A stretch of DNA of 49,342 nt from Lingula anatina (lineage: Eukaryota > Brachiopoda > Lingulata > Lingulida > Lingulidae). Location: positions 146,854 through 196,195 of the forward strand of contig NW_019775444.1 of assembly GCF_001039355.2 (NCBI RefSeq), read 5' to 3'. The notes below the pieces were generated by a model. That model saw only the letters and a list, made by a program, of their open reading frames with translations, made no database searches and was not told the DNA's origin. Of the stretch, positions 24,216 to 36,500 are shown piece after piece (position 1 is the first letter of the stretch; each line of letters opens with the position of its first letter). Both the position numbers and the translations under genes were made by a program.

Positions 24216-27200
24216 CTATTGTTTAGCCTTTTGGAAATAATAACAGGCAAAACAGCAGAAACCAGGGGCCTTGAACTCACTATGTGAGCACCAAGTGTCA
24301 CCATCACGATTGATAACGTCTTGGCAGGTCTCGAAACCTGCGCCAAGATTGACCATAGGGGTGTCAGATTCTGGGCAAACGTCACTCGGCCAGCCTAGAA
24401 ATCAATCAATCAAAATAAATTAACTACGCCTTTGGTTTTGAACTGCTTAATCCGGTAGGTGTTGGTAAGCTGAATTCCGTGCACTTGCCATGCATTGTCG
24501 TGTTAAGGGTATGACGAACAGACGATCGCCGTTTCCGTAGTTTCCAGCATACCCTCTTCAAAATGGCTAGTTGCGTCTACTGATCCTTTTTTTATTATTA
24601 ATGATGACATTATGTATACAAACTGTTTTCTTTTAATGGGCGTTACGGGGTTTTGGGAACAAAAATCCTTGGCATCTCAGATTTTTGACCTCGCATCTGA
24701 AGTTTCCAATGTAACAACACAGTTTATTATCTATGTGCATGTAAATGGTAGAAAAACATGGAAAATCTCCCACTAAAAGATAAAATGTCAAGAGATACTT
24801 ACAAGTAGGCCCCTATATGTTTTGATATGACATACGAAACTGTGCAAATCAAACATTGTTTTTGGACAACACACTGTCTGAATGAGACATCAATTTGCGT
24901 AACTCTCATAAGTAAAGACGTACTGAAAGAAATATACTGACCATAAGGACACCACGAAGTCTTTACTCCACTGTGCCCTTTTCCCGAAGGCGGGGTTTTC
25001 CCTTTTGTCACACATGCGCCCTCTATACACCATTTATTTTCGTCGCATTCAGTGCCATCTGCTGGTGGTTTGTATTTATGTATACACGCATTGCCAACGG
25101 TAGAGCACAGCAGATACTTGCAGTACTCGCTATCTCCAAGTGGCTGAAATAAAATGTAAATTATATAATCTATGAAAATTTATTTAAAATCACTTGACCG
25201 ATAAGTGAAATTTAATTACGTGCCGTTCGGTATTTTCAGTTTACCATAAGGCGACCTTAAATTAATTATCATACTTTTACAAAATGTAAAAAAGGCTTCT
25301 AAAAAGTATCTTTAGCTAAAAGGAAAACATAGCTATTAACCAATAACGGTACATTTGGAGATATCACATACCCTGCACATTCTGGAATCACTTCCATACA
25401 ACATCTGGCATTGCTCATCAGCGTTGTATAGCTGTCCTGGAAGATGTTTTGTGTGCGCCGCATATTGTTCAGGATCTTCGTATTGTCCTTTATTAGCAAG
25501 ACAGCAAGCTTGTCTTAAAACAAACGATCGCCCATGTTAGATTTTATAGATCATTCACAATTCCAACCCATGTTGATGTTACAAATGATAAAAACGTGAA
25601 AAGAAATTTTATACAGACTGTTTCATTTACATGTCACGTTTGTACGCTAACTGAAGTAGAGGGAGAGAGAGAGAGAGGGACAGCATTTTTTAGATTTACG
25701 TACTGTAGTCCTTTTTTGAATTCCTGTACTGAGCAGGAGGAGAAGTAATAACCACTCTTTGGGTTTGAACTTCCCGATTCCGCTGCCATCACGTTACCTG
25801 CATCGCCAGCACATGCCGCGTTATTGTACATTTCACTGCTTGCGCCATCGTGGTGGGCTCCAAGACTGAAACACACTCAGTCAAAAAAATAATATATTCA
25901 CTGCAGAAAAAAATTGTGAAAAAGTCAACTGAAACACACGATACAATAACTGAACACCCGGCAATACTTTTATCTGAGGTCTTTTTATAGTTAAGTAATC
26001 AATGCCAAAAACACTTCCTCTGAAAACCACATATGCATGTCTATATGTATTTATATTTACTTACTTGTGGCCAAGTTCATGTGTCGCAGCAATGAATGAA
26101 CCAAATCCGCCGTGAGACTCTACAATAGAGCAGGCTTGCGACTTGGAGCATATACCACCAACATATGCTGCGCCAGCAACACCAGTGCTTCCTCGAGATG
26201 AAGCCAGTTCACGACTGAAATTGTAATATACTTATGGAAGGAAATGAATGAAAATGTAAAGACATTAATAATATTGGCAAATATACATGTACAATACAAG
26301 GTAATATTCATGACGTAAAAGTTATATATTTTAATTTAAACACTTTGCCATCAGTAAATGCAATTACATTATATTATAGATTTGGTTAATACAAATTATC
26401 AATTGAAACAAATTCTATAAATTACATAATATGTTAAAAACCTTATCTTTCTTTTTGCTTTTTTTAGTTATGCATAAAACCTTCGAATGACTGATAATAT
26501 GAATATTTTTTAATAAAAATAAAAAATTGTCCATTTTTTTGCAAATTATGAGATTGATGAGGACAAAAATGCCATTTATTAGCTTCGTGAGTTACACTTA
26601 CGCAGTGAATACCATTCCGTGATCATGCTCGCTGAAATCATCGTAGTTCTTTTCACGGTACTCGCACCAGCCATAGAGGGCTTTCGTTTTATCCACCAGT
26701 TCTCTTCCGTCCTTCTCGCCTCCAAGCAGGCTGCTGCTGATCCATGGGGCTCCGCCAATTCCCTGAACATTATATGAAATGTATTATGTCTAATAAAACG
26801 TAAAATCGTCCACATGTACGTTTTAACCTGCACCTGCACCTGCCAATGCATTATCATAACATTTTATTGTTTATCTTATACAGTCTTGGGTAGATTTAAG
26901 ATATACATGCAAACAATTTACCTTGATAATAACGTATGATGCTAACACAACGTAGATGTTCAGATCTGGGTCCTTGATATTTTGGAATCGAAGGTCGATC
27001 TGATGATAAAAAAACATGCCACGCACATATAACATTGTTCAGTTTAGAAAAAAAATACTTCTAGTAACTAGCCAGAAAGAAGTTGAACATGTACATAAGT
27101 ATGTCTATAGCAAGACGTCAGTTCATTTATGGAGATAATGGACAGAGTTGAATGATAGAATTCAAGGTACACACTGTTTATCTTTTTAACTTTGAGTAGA

Positions 27201-27236
27201 TAAATAATTTCTTTAAATGCACTTGATTCAATGTCA

Positions 27237-27271
<35 letters not shown>

Positions 27272-27799
27272 CGCCTGTATGTGTCTGCGTGTGTGTGTGT
27301 GTGTGTACAACTTAAAAGTATTCTTCACATTAATAGAACTTCTGTATGCTACTCTACACCAGTGGACCAGATAAGTGGTGATCAATTCCATGCAGAGTTT
27401 CGCAGTAGACAAAATCGTCAAGAATTAGCCGGAGATATATCTGTGAAAATCTAGTGAAAAATCAATCTTTTGCCCTGATAGAGAGTAAATATATTAGGCC
27501 TGTAAACATACCCCATTTACTATCAGAGCGTAGTATCTTTTTAACTCCTTTTCCGCCGCAGCAGCCTTTTGGTTGTTGCGCTGCATAAAGGTGTCCCATA
27601 TGGAATCGTCAGTGCAAATCATGAGCTCAACGCCCGCGTTAATGTGGGTTGCGCTGAATCCCCTCTTCTTCTTTTTCTTAAGTTCTATGGTTTTATCTGT
27701 TTTCTTCTTGCTAAGGGTGCCCAGCACATCCTGCATGGTACGGAGCAGAGTGGTCTTTTCGGATAACCGGTTGATATGGCGACGTGTTGGGTTCTCTGA

Positions 27800-27850
<51 letters not shown>

Positions 27851-28379
27851 GTTTCTGTATCCTGTATTTGTGCTCTAAGTAGAGGAAGCTGGCTATGCTT
27901 TGGCTTCTCAAGTAACTTGCAGTAAATTTCGATGAATCTAAATTGATCCACAAAGACCAATAATACCAGATGATAAGATAAACCAGATTTCCGATGATAG
28001 TTTTACATATAAAAACCCAATCTCCTGTCTAAAACAAATCGAACATTACAGGCAATGGACGGGGGAAAACGCTTATTTAATTAAAACATATCAGTGCTAT
28101 TTGTCTTATTTATTTTAATTTACCTTCCATGTCATCCTCTCCAGCAGACATATCAGCAAGGTCTTGTTTTATCACTGTATACTTGTCGTCTTCTACATGA
28201 CGGAGTTCATACATCATGTCGTGGTCCATAACAAAACCTTCCTGTGAAATGAATGGAATTAATTTTTTTTAGCTGAATGCCATTTTTCAAATTTCGTCAG
28301 GCATTATCTTAGTAACTGATGCATTTCATAAACTGATTTTCATTAACTGATTTTCACATACAAACAACACACTGAAACG

Positions 28380-28413
<34 letters not shown>

Positions 28414-29474
28414 GAGATAGAGAGAGAGACTTAGCTCACCATCTTCTTCTGATATTTGCCGTCTCTTTTATCAGTGTACACTGCAACAGCAGCGTTGCGG
28501 ATTAGGTCTTGATAAAGAGTAAAATCCTGGAATAAATGCTAGAGCATGATAAATTAAACCCAGGATATTCCTGCAGTCATACGTCCAATGCTTAAATATT
28601 ACCGACTTCGTTATATATATAAAAGTATATAGTGGGCAGAACAATGTCAACTTTGTCTTTTTTACGGAAGGCGCAGGGGATGTGTCCTTGAACAAAACAT
28701 GCAATTTCACACCTTTGAACCATTGTTCATACATACGTGCATTTTCGGTGAAGGAACTTATGAAGAGGGGCAATTATACCCAACTATTTTGGTTTATGAT
28801 TTTAATTATGCTTTTGTTACTTCAAGATACTTAATATTGTTGGTCTTACATCATTCCTTCCTAACTCGATCGGTTTTTGAAAAAGACGTCCAGTCTCATC
28901 CGACTCGTAAACGGGGATATTGTTTACATTGATGCGATCATTTCTCTTAAGTCGAAGATCAAATTCTCTTCCGTGAGCTTTGAATATGTACCGTGCGTCT
29001 GGTGTGTAGGCGCCCAGCTCTCGTGCCATCGGACCCGGCACCTCAGTGATGGTCACCAGTTCTATTTCTAGGTTGTTAAAGAAAATAAAAAAAAGTTTTG
29101 ATAAAGTTCAATGGATCCCATTGTTCGACACTTCTTTTGGGCGGCATTTTGCAAATCGAATGCATTTTGCAACCAAAGAAAAAATACGTGAGATATTTAT
29201 CTATTAAAACCATTCACTACAAAGACATGCATTTTCTTAAATTTGAAAAATTTGGAGATGTACTTTAAACCAACAAAAGAGTTAGAAAATAAAATCATGA
29301 CTTGAAGAAGGATATAATTTCAAAATCATCAAAATAATGACACACCTATTGTAAAAATCAATATTTAAAACATAATGTGCTTAGGACTGTACCTTCATTT
29401 TTAATGTGTGCTGCTTGCGAAAGCATGAACCACGTAGCCAAAAGTACAATCCGAGAGAAAATCCAACCCTTCAT
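24216..29474 (-). CDS. Secreted M12B zinc metalloprotease, ADAMTS/MIG-17-like, without TSP1 repeats
   Basis: Twelve exons in continuous frame (620 aa): 29393-29474, 28850-29067, 28440-28526, 28124-28241, 27512-27795, 26922-26999, 26602-26762, 26065-26214, 25704-25865, 25372-25513, 24942-25143, 24216-24394. Order of parts: signal peptide (MKGWIFSRIVLLATWFMLSQA); prodomain to about residue 213, ending in KKKKKR, a plausible proprotein-convertase site; catalytic domain from about 223 (GVELMICTDD) with HELGHNLGAHHDG (Zn ligands His388, His392, His398; catalytic Glu389) and Met-turn NVMA (Met419); ADAMTS-type cysteine-rich domain (about 448-561) with LPGQLYNADEQC and ADGTECDENKWC; and a Cys-rich tail ending GFCCFACYYFQKAKQ. 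All catalytic residues are present, so it should be active on extracellular matrix. No TSP1 repeat is encoded, which resembles nematode MIG-17 more than vertebrate ADAMTS. Two separate TSP1 genes follow downstream on the same strand. Confidence 0.92.
27237..27307. repeat. (GT)n/(GC)n microsatellite in a protease intron
   Basis: Alternating GT with a central GC run, between protease exons 5 and 6. The alternating purine-pyrimidine tract could adopt Z-DNA. Confidence 0.9.
27799..27849. repeat. (AAT)n microsatellite abutting a splice acceptor
   Basis: About 17 AAT units starting 4 bp from the exon 5 boundary of the metalloprotease (exon edge at 27795). On the coding strand it reads (TTA)n directly before TTTCAG, so it occupies the polypyrimidine and branch-point zone. 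Confidence 0.95.
28382..28431. repeat. (GA)n microsatellite next to a splice donor
   Basis: Interrupted GA run lying within 10 bp of the donor of protease exon 3 (donor at 28438-28439, minus strand). It reads (TC)n in the transcript. Confidence 0.9.
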
Positions 29475-31365
29475 TTAGCTTTGGCTATATATGTAACTTT
29501 TCACAACTCTTGAAAATGACATTAACTTTGATATCTTATATTTATATAGTTGATCATGGTTTTGCTGATTGTCCGTACGCTAGGTAATAACACAGATGAA
29601 TCCAATTTTGGAGTTGTTGTAGAGATTTACGATCAGAAATTAAATAAGATTGCGGGTATCAACAGTAATTTCTTGTGTTACTTATTGAGGCGTTAAATGT
29701 CCAAACATGAAGATTTAACAGAATGTATCCCAAGATTTGTTGTCAATGTTAGATACCAGTATACAGTGATTTTGCACCATATGTTGTCATAATGGTTACA
29801 ATTGCTGTAATTAGTAAATACAAATCATGCCGAATTAGTTTTTCATGGGCATGGTGCAAGCAGTCCAATTTTACTGAACCTGACAATTTCATTCAGTTAA
29901 TAGAGACAATTAAGGTCTCGTCTTAGTACATGTAATCCACTTTCACATCCTTTTGGTTTTTCATTTGATCTACTGTTTTCTTTAGTCTAGATCATTGAGT
30001 TTTTAAAGTAAAATATAGAAAATGGACGATATTTGATTTCCCGAAATACGTCCTTTTTGTTTCACCAAGAAGAAGACACTTCCTTAGTTTCACTGGCGCT
30101 GGTAGATCAGATGAAGTACTTAGATTAGCTATTGTATGTTTCACACAGTTTATCAATAAAAGCACACTTCCAGTTGTTGGTGTCGCTGGCTTTTCTTGCT
30201 TTACATTTATCACAACACACATATTTCGGTTTTCGGCAAGTTAAGAAGCTGACAATAAAATGTTACTCTTCAGCAAATCTGCAGCTAGGAAATTTGATTA
30301 TTATTATTTTTTTTTTTTGGGGGGGGGGGGAGGGGGGAATAACATTAACCAACAGGAAGAGTTGTTCAGTTATAATGACAGCCCCTTCACAGCAGCCACC
30401 ATAATCACAAAATTTATTGTCATAATCGAGTTAATAGTTACAATAACAATGGAATTATCCTGTAAACAGGTGACAATGATTATCTCTCATCATCTCCTTA
30501 CCTAACATTTACCTTGTATCCCCCTGCAATATCCAAGTACACGTATTTACACTACCCTGTGAATTATGAAAATATTATCCCATTTACGTTGCTTTTTTAT
30601 TAAGAAACCATGTTACATTCTTTGAAATATATTTTTCTTCCTCATTTTCCAAAACAACACCTGCTGGGCGCATCATCTAACGTTAAGAAAACATATTTGT
30701 AGAATTATTTTAATATAATCACGCGTGATTTATGTCAAAACGTGGCTCATCATCGATTAACATTTATTTCAACACCTAAAACACGCGGGATATACCGCAA
30801 GTTACTGCGTTAATCCATGTAAAACTCTTGACCTTTTCTTGTCAAGGAAGGGGATTCCGAGCCTCGTTTTGAAAGTGACACATCACAACGAGACACCAGG
30901 GCACAAGGGAGGAAGATCAGACCAGAGAGAAAAAAAAACAAGGTAAGATGACAACGTGATAAGCCACTTACAAAATGGTTTTAAAATGAGCAAATAGCAA
31001 CATAACTTTTGCTGATGCTTGATCACCACGCCCATCAAGAGCTATATCAATTATTCCCTCATCTGGGCCTTATGGTGATCGGCGTATGGGGACAGGTGAA
31101 TTAAGGTTACATAAACGTCAGCACAAGATTTTTTACCTTTGATGACCGAACTCGGGTACCACTAGAACAGAAATGCATGCGTTACCCGTCCTATTAACGT
31201 ATTTTATATGTACAATACTCATGAATGTTAAACATATCATTTAAATGTATATCATACCGTATATGTACAGTATTGCAACAGTGCTAAGGAATTTTCCGTG
31301 CTTAGACTTAGATTTCTTTAACACGCTATGCATATACTACAGTCTACCTATAGTCTTCCACAACG

Positions 31366-31367
<2 letters not shown>

Positions 31368-31401
<34 letters not shown>
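31368..31401. repeat. (CA)n microsatellite
   Basis: Uninterrupted CA run in intergenic DNA. Confidence 0.95.
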
Positions 31402-31403
<2 letters not shown>

Positions 31404-32611
31404 TCAAACCCCGTTTCAGTGCTGAAGGTATTAATGTGAATCCTATTTATGTCAGTGACACATTAGCTCATTATTCATTACGTGTTTGAGCCCTATACAT
31501 GTAGTTATCAGCCTCTAGACTTACATTTAAGCATTTTATGTTCACTGGAGTGCTGTAATGAATTAGAGTGGTGAAGAAAGATTATTTTTGGACCATTGCA
31601 AACAGTATTATTTTTGCACAGAACACACATGCACACTAAATGTAAATGTATATGATAAGATAAATATAAGTAATTAAGTAGATTGATTGTTTGGATAAAT
31701 ATAAATTAACTTTGGTAAGATAAAAGTTCTTTTTCCTCGATGATTGTATGGCTGTTTCTTGTCGCAATCACAGTCAACACAGAAATAAATTTATTCAACT
31801 TGAGATTCTTCTTCTTATTTTAGGAGATAATTTTATAACTTTTGTTCCTCTTTTGTAGTGCAAGTACAATCCAACTTTAACTTTCAAACATGAATATATA
31901 TATAAATAAATATTGTTATTATTATTAAAGGTTTTCCATTGAATATCAATATATATCAATGTTTTTAAGTCGTGCTTAGTTGACCTTTAATACAGATGCT
32001 CTTGATTAGTTTTCAAGCATGCAGGGGTCATGCAAGGTTTAACAGGTAATGTGATGTTTATTTAAATATCACATACATCATTATGCCATACTAGGTGCAT
32101 GAGCATGGCTCTAAACTGTGCTACACTATTATCTGCACCAGTAGATTTCAATTATAATACATGTGACAATAATTTTGAAGCACTATATCTGACAAACTTT
32201 GTACCTGTACTAAAGAATCCATAGATTATAATATTTTGTTTGTTTTAATGTCCAAAGTTTTCTTAACCTAGGCCTTGCCAGCCTTGTCTTATAAGGTGTG
32301 GGTAGTTTACCATGAAGTATTTCACAGGTGGATGCAACGAGGGGGGCTTATTCCATTTTCCAAAATGTCTGTCCTACGAGGAGGAGACAAAATACTAAGC
32401 AGAGGCATTCAGAAGAAAGACAATGACCCTCTAAACTGTACTTTTTTTACAGACTAGGATAATGTATTAAATGCTCTTTCAAGGTAAATTTTTGGGACTG
32501 GCACGTTTTATGTAGATCGATCCAATGCGGCAGGGATTCTCGCTGAATGCAACTAGATTAACTGAAAGGCACTTCTCCTTGAGCAGCTAGGGAGTGATTA
32601 TCTCTTGTGTG

Positions 32612-32846
32612 CATTACACCCCATTTCCATAGATTTTTAGATTGATCTATCCCTGTGGGGAGTCTCACTAGATTACTGTCAGCTTGGCCGGCTTAAGCGT
32701 CTGTCCTGCCTACTAAAAGCTCTAAGGGGGTAATTAACTATGGTGTCCACTCGGCTGACTGCAATTTAGCCTGAACCCCCAGGGATTTAGGTCAATCTAA
32801 AACTTAATCTTTAAATCAATCTAAATCTCTAGGAAAGCACCCTTAG
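32612..32846. mobile_element. Foldback (long inverted repeat) element, family 1, copy 1
   Basis: The left arm (ACACCCCATTTCCATAGA, then TTAGATTGATCTATCCCTG) is the imperfect inverse of the right arm that ends near 32846. The arms share the blocks AGATTGAT and CCCTG with spacing like that in the copies at 35362 and 42957. A further half arm of the same family (CAGGGATTCTCGCTGAATGC) lies just upstream, about 32530-32580. No coding capacity. Confidence 0.55.
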
Positions 32847-32922
32847 ATCACATTCAATATGAAGTGAAAAAACTTCCAGAAACTGAGCAATATTATTATT
32901 GGGAACATCCCCTAAGTGCCTC

Positions 32923-33232
32923 AGGCCTACCCAACTACCAGACTCGGCACCAAATGATCCTGAATTATTCACCGGTAGATTGTACCACACTACCTGTTTT
33001 CAAGGTGTGTATCAGTACACACTTCAAAGGAACAGACGCAACAATGCTCTTGCCTAGTGCACGCTGTGATAGAGATGATTCTCAGTGGGGTTGGAAAGTA
33101 GTACATCTCATCTCAAAAATTTGCTCCGGGGTATGATACTATGAAATGCGTACTGACGCACACCTTGAAAAAGGGTAGTTTGGTCTGATCTTCTGGTGAA
33201 TTCGGTGCCGAGTCTGGTAGTTGGGTAGGCCT
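32923..33232. mobile_element. Foldback element, family 2, with a perfect 29-bp inverted repeat
   Basis: 32923-32951 and 33204-33232 are exact reverse complements over 29 bases. Similarity continues inward for roughly 100 bp; both arms contain CAAGGTGTG followed by TCAGTAC. The element is about 310 bp with no transposase frame. The open frame at 32864-33136 overlaps it and is not considered a gene. Confidence 0.75.
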
Positions 33233-33514
33233 GTGCCTACTGGATGTATTATAGTGTAGTTAATTGAGTTCATATACAACTACTGACTGATGTTTGTCCA
33301 TAGTACATATACTAACTTGCAATAGGCCCAAATAAGTCATCATTAATATACTCTGCTGTTATAACTAGTCTGTATTTTAATTATTTACTAGGTGGTGTTG
33401 CAGTAATTATACTTGGAAGTATGCAAATACCAGAACTGGAGCTGTGACTGCATGGATTAAGGGAAAGTTGGACAGCCAAAAGGCAGTGTTTAGACTTACA
33501 TCAGACAAGACAAA

Positions 33515-36500
33515 ATGGAGCTGCAACCTGTAGGATCCTCTTATAAACGCATGAAAGAAGGTACTGGAGGGTCTTTAAGGTCATCCTTATTGCAGACTTG
33601 AATTATAGACTCTCTCTAATTATTTGTATACATTATCAAATGTACCCTATCACTGCTACTTTGTCTCTCTCTCTCATGTGTTCAGTTGTTTGATGAATAT
33701 TTGTCCATTTGTAAATAAAATAGGGGGTTGATAGATTACTGATCAGAGGTTCGATTAGGCCTTTGGGGAGAAGGTGCACCATTCATCTTTGAATAGAAGT
33801 ACTGAGTACATTGTACTACAACATCAAAGTGTTTTGAATGGCACTTTATCTCATTTAATCCTTTTCAGTTCATTGTATTTTGTGTACTGTTTAGATTAAC
33901 ATTTTTTTCACTGTTTTTAAATCAGTTTCACTGACTATTTCAGATCATGGCACTTTCAGTGATGCTCCAGTTATCTCTACTACTGAGAGCTCAGTGGACC
34001 ATGCTAACTTCACAGTGGAAGATGCAGTGGAGACCATTGGGTTTGGAAAGTTCCAGCTGAAACTATTTGTACTCTGTGGCATTTTTACAGTGAGTGCTGT
34101 ACATAACAAGGCTCAACTGATACATGTATATTATGTTTACTCTAACATACTCTTAAGGCACTATGACGTGTTTGTTATTTCAGCTAAAATTTCACAAATG
34201 GATGATCAAATCAAGTTAAAAATTTGAATTTGAATTGACAATTCCATGTACTGAAGGAATGCTTTTAAGGTGTTATTAGCTTAGATGCTGGTAACACAAA
34301 TATTCAAACATAATTATAATATATAAATGCAAATTTATATTAGACTTGATTATGCCCATGCCAATGTGTATGTTCATAGCTTGCATGCATATTTATACAG
34401 TTGTGTCTCCTGAGGGTTTAATACTGAATGCAAAGATGACATAATTCAGGTGTTCTTTGAATAACATTTGCTGGATTATATATCTCTGAGCAAATAGCTC
34501 TAGACAATGTTGTGGTTTCCCTGTCTGTATTAAGCAGACAAGTATTTTAGACAAAAATCTTCATGCTTTATATTTGCTGACATGTCAAAATTTAGGTCAT
34601 CGATGATGAATAAGTTGCTATGACTAACAGCATGATGCAGTGCTTTGGTCAATTTTCATAATTATTGTTTGCCATGTTCATTGTTTAAAATACAGGTACA
34701 CTGTATCTCTAAAACTATGTTGCCTATAATGGGGTACCATCCATATAAATTTAGATATTTTACCACTGCTTGTCTAAAAGGTCTCTCTCTATTGCATGCA
34801 TTAGAAAAAAGATATTTAATAATTGTCTAGACAGATGAGTTGTGATAGGGGCATTATATAGCATGGCATTAATTTTATATCCTGTTTTAGAGTTATTGTT
34901 GCTTCAATACATTAACTTCCCCACTGTAAAACCACATTAAAATTTTCACCTTGAATCTACAGTTTACGAATCCTCTTTCCTGAGACAAGACAAGAATTTA
35001 TGACCAACAGTTAGTGGCTATATGGTTAGAAAAAAAGATATTATCTGGTCTTAGATGTTTGTGGGGTTGTGGGTCACATTTTTGGTTGGGGGGGTGGGTG
35101 GTGAGGGGTGGACTTCTGGCATGAACAACAGATATTTTGTCTGCGTATGAGTTACAAAAATAACTTTATTAATACAAGAAAATTGTCCACACCAAACTTA
35201 TAAAAAATGCTCTGTTCTGCATACATTTTAATTTTTTTATATTATATTTCATTTAGGCTTCAGATGCCATGGAGATGTTACTACTGGCAGTGCTGGGTCC
35301 TGTGTTGAGATGTGAGTGGCTACTCGAGGAAGTACAAGTTGCCTTTATCACAACGGTAATTTAAGGGGTCATTCCCAAATAAACTATCCTTCTACTTAGA
35401 TCTATTTAACTCCCTGGGGACTCTTACTGAATGTAGTTAAGCAGATTAACAAGCCTCCTGATGTTAAGTAGAATACAGACTGAAAAGCTAGTGATTGTAC
35501 AAGTGTGTTTGAACCAGGAAGAGGCTTGTTAATCAAGTAAACTGATTTCATTCAGCAAGGGTCCCTGTAGAGTTGTATTGATCTATGAAGACTGAAGAAC
35601 AATAATTTCATTGGGAATGAGCCTTAGCAATCTGTTGTACATGTATGTATGCATTTGTGTCCATTGCATTATTTTTTTTTAGTTTAATGAGTTGCTTATT
35701 TTATATATTTAATGGGAGCATATCTTGATTACAAATTTTATATATGTTCATTATTGATGTGATTATGTTTTTGTTTAAACATCTAGATGATTTATTTGCA
35801 TATTGAGCTATTTCAAAATACTTATAATGTTTGTTTTTGAATGTCTAGGCTTTTACATTGTTTATATACCTGTATTGTATGAAAGGGGCAAATTATTTTA
35901 ATGCTATAAACTTTTATTCTAGGCAGTGTTTATTGGCATGTTTGTGGGTGCTCCAGGCTGGGGAAAATGTGGAGATACATATGGAAGATGGCCTGTGAGT
36001 ATATTATGTAGATATTCATTTAATAGTATCCAAATTAATACACCATTGCTCTGGTGACTGTGTACAAATGGACCGTGCAATTGCTGGGGTATAATTACAA
36101 GCTCACTTTAATATTTATTTGAAAAATGCCATCATTTCTGTTCTGGTAAGATACAATTGTAATTCTTTGTCATTCTTTAAACAAAATGATAAAAATCTAA
36201 TGAGACTGCATTGCTAATTCTTTTTTTCTCTGTATACATAAACACACATGAACGCACTCATAAAATCAACTCTCTATACTTTCCTTTTTTTTCCAACCAA
36301 TAACCAGTATATATACATTCATTAAATTACCTGCAAAATATGATGGTTCTAATTTGAGAAAAAAAATCTCACATGCATTTATTTGCTGACGTTTTATTTA
36401 ATGATGGTGGTGTAATGTGATACATTCTATAAATAGCTTGTGAGTACACTAGTACTGTCACATATATGCTTCACAAAAACAACCGTCATTCTCATATGAA

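Larger units (their letters stand above)
29475..33514. other. Divergent intergenic region between the metalloprotease and the SVOP-like gene
   Basis: Four kilobases separating two divergently transcribed genes. It holds a T/G homopolymer pair near 30308-30330, a (CA)n run and two inverted-repeat elements (annotated separately). A possible untranslated first exon of the SVOP-like gene could end at AAG/GTAAGA near 30941, but nothing else supports it. No protein-coding exon was recognised. Confidence 0.5.

Noticed and set aside
29483-29493. TATA-like CATATATAGCC just before the metalloprotease ATG
   Set aside because: It lies only about 10 bp from the start codon, so a TATA-driven start would fall inside the signal peptide; probably coincidence.
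32864-33136. 90-aa plus-strand open frame
   Set aside because: It overlaps the family 2 inverted-repeat element and has no recognisable protein features.
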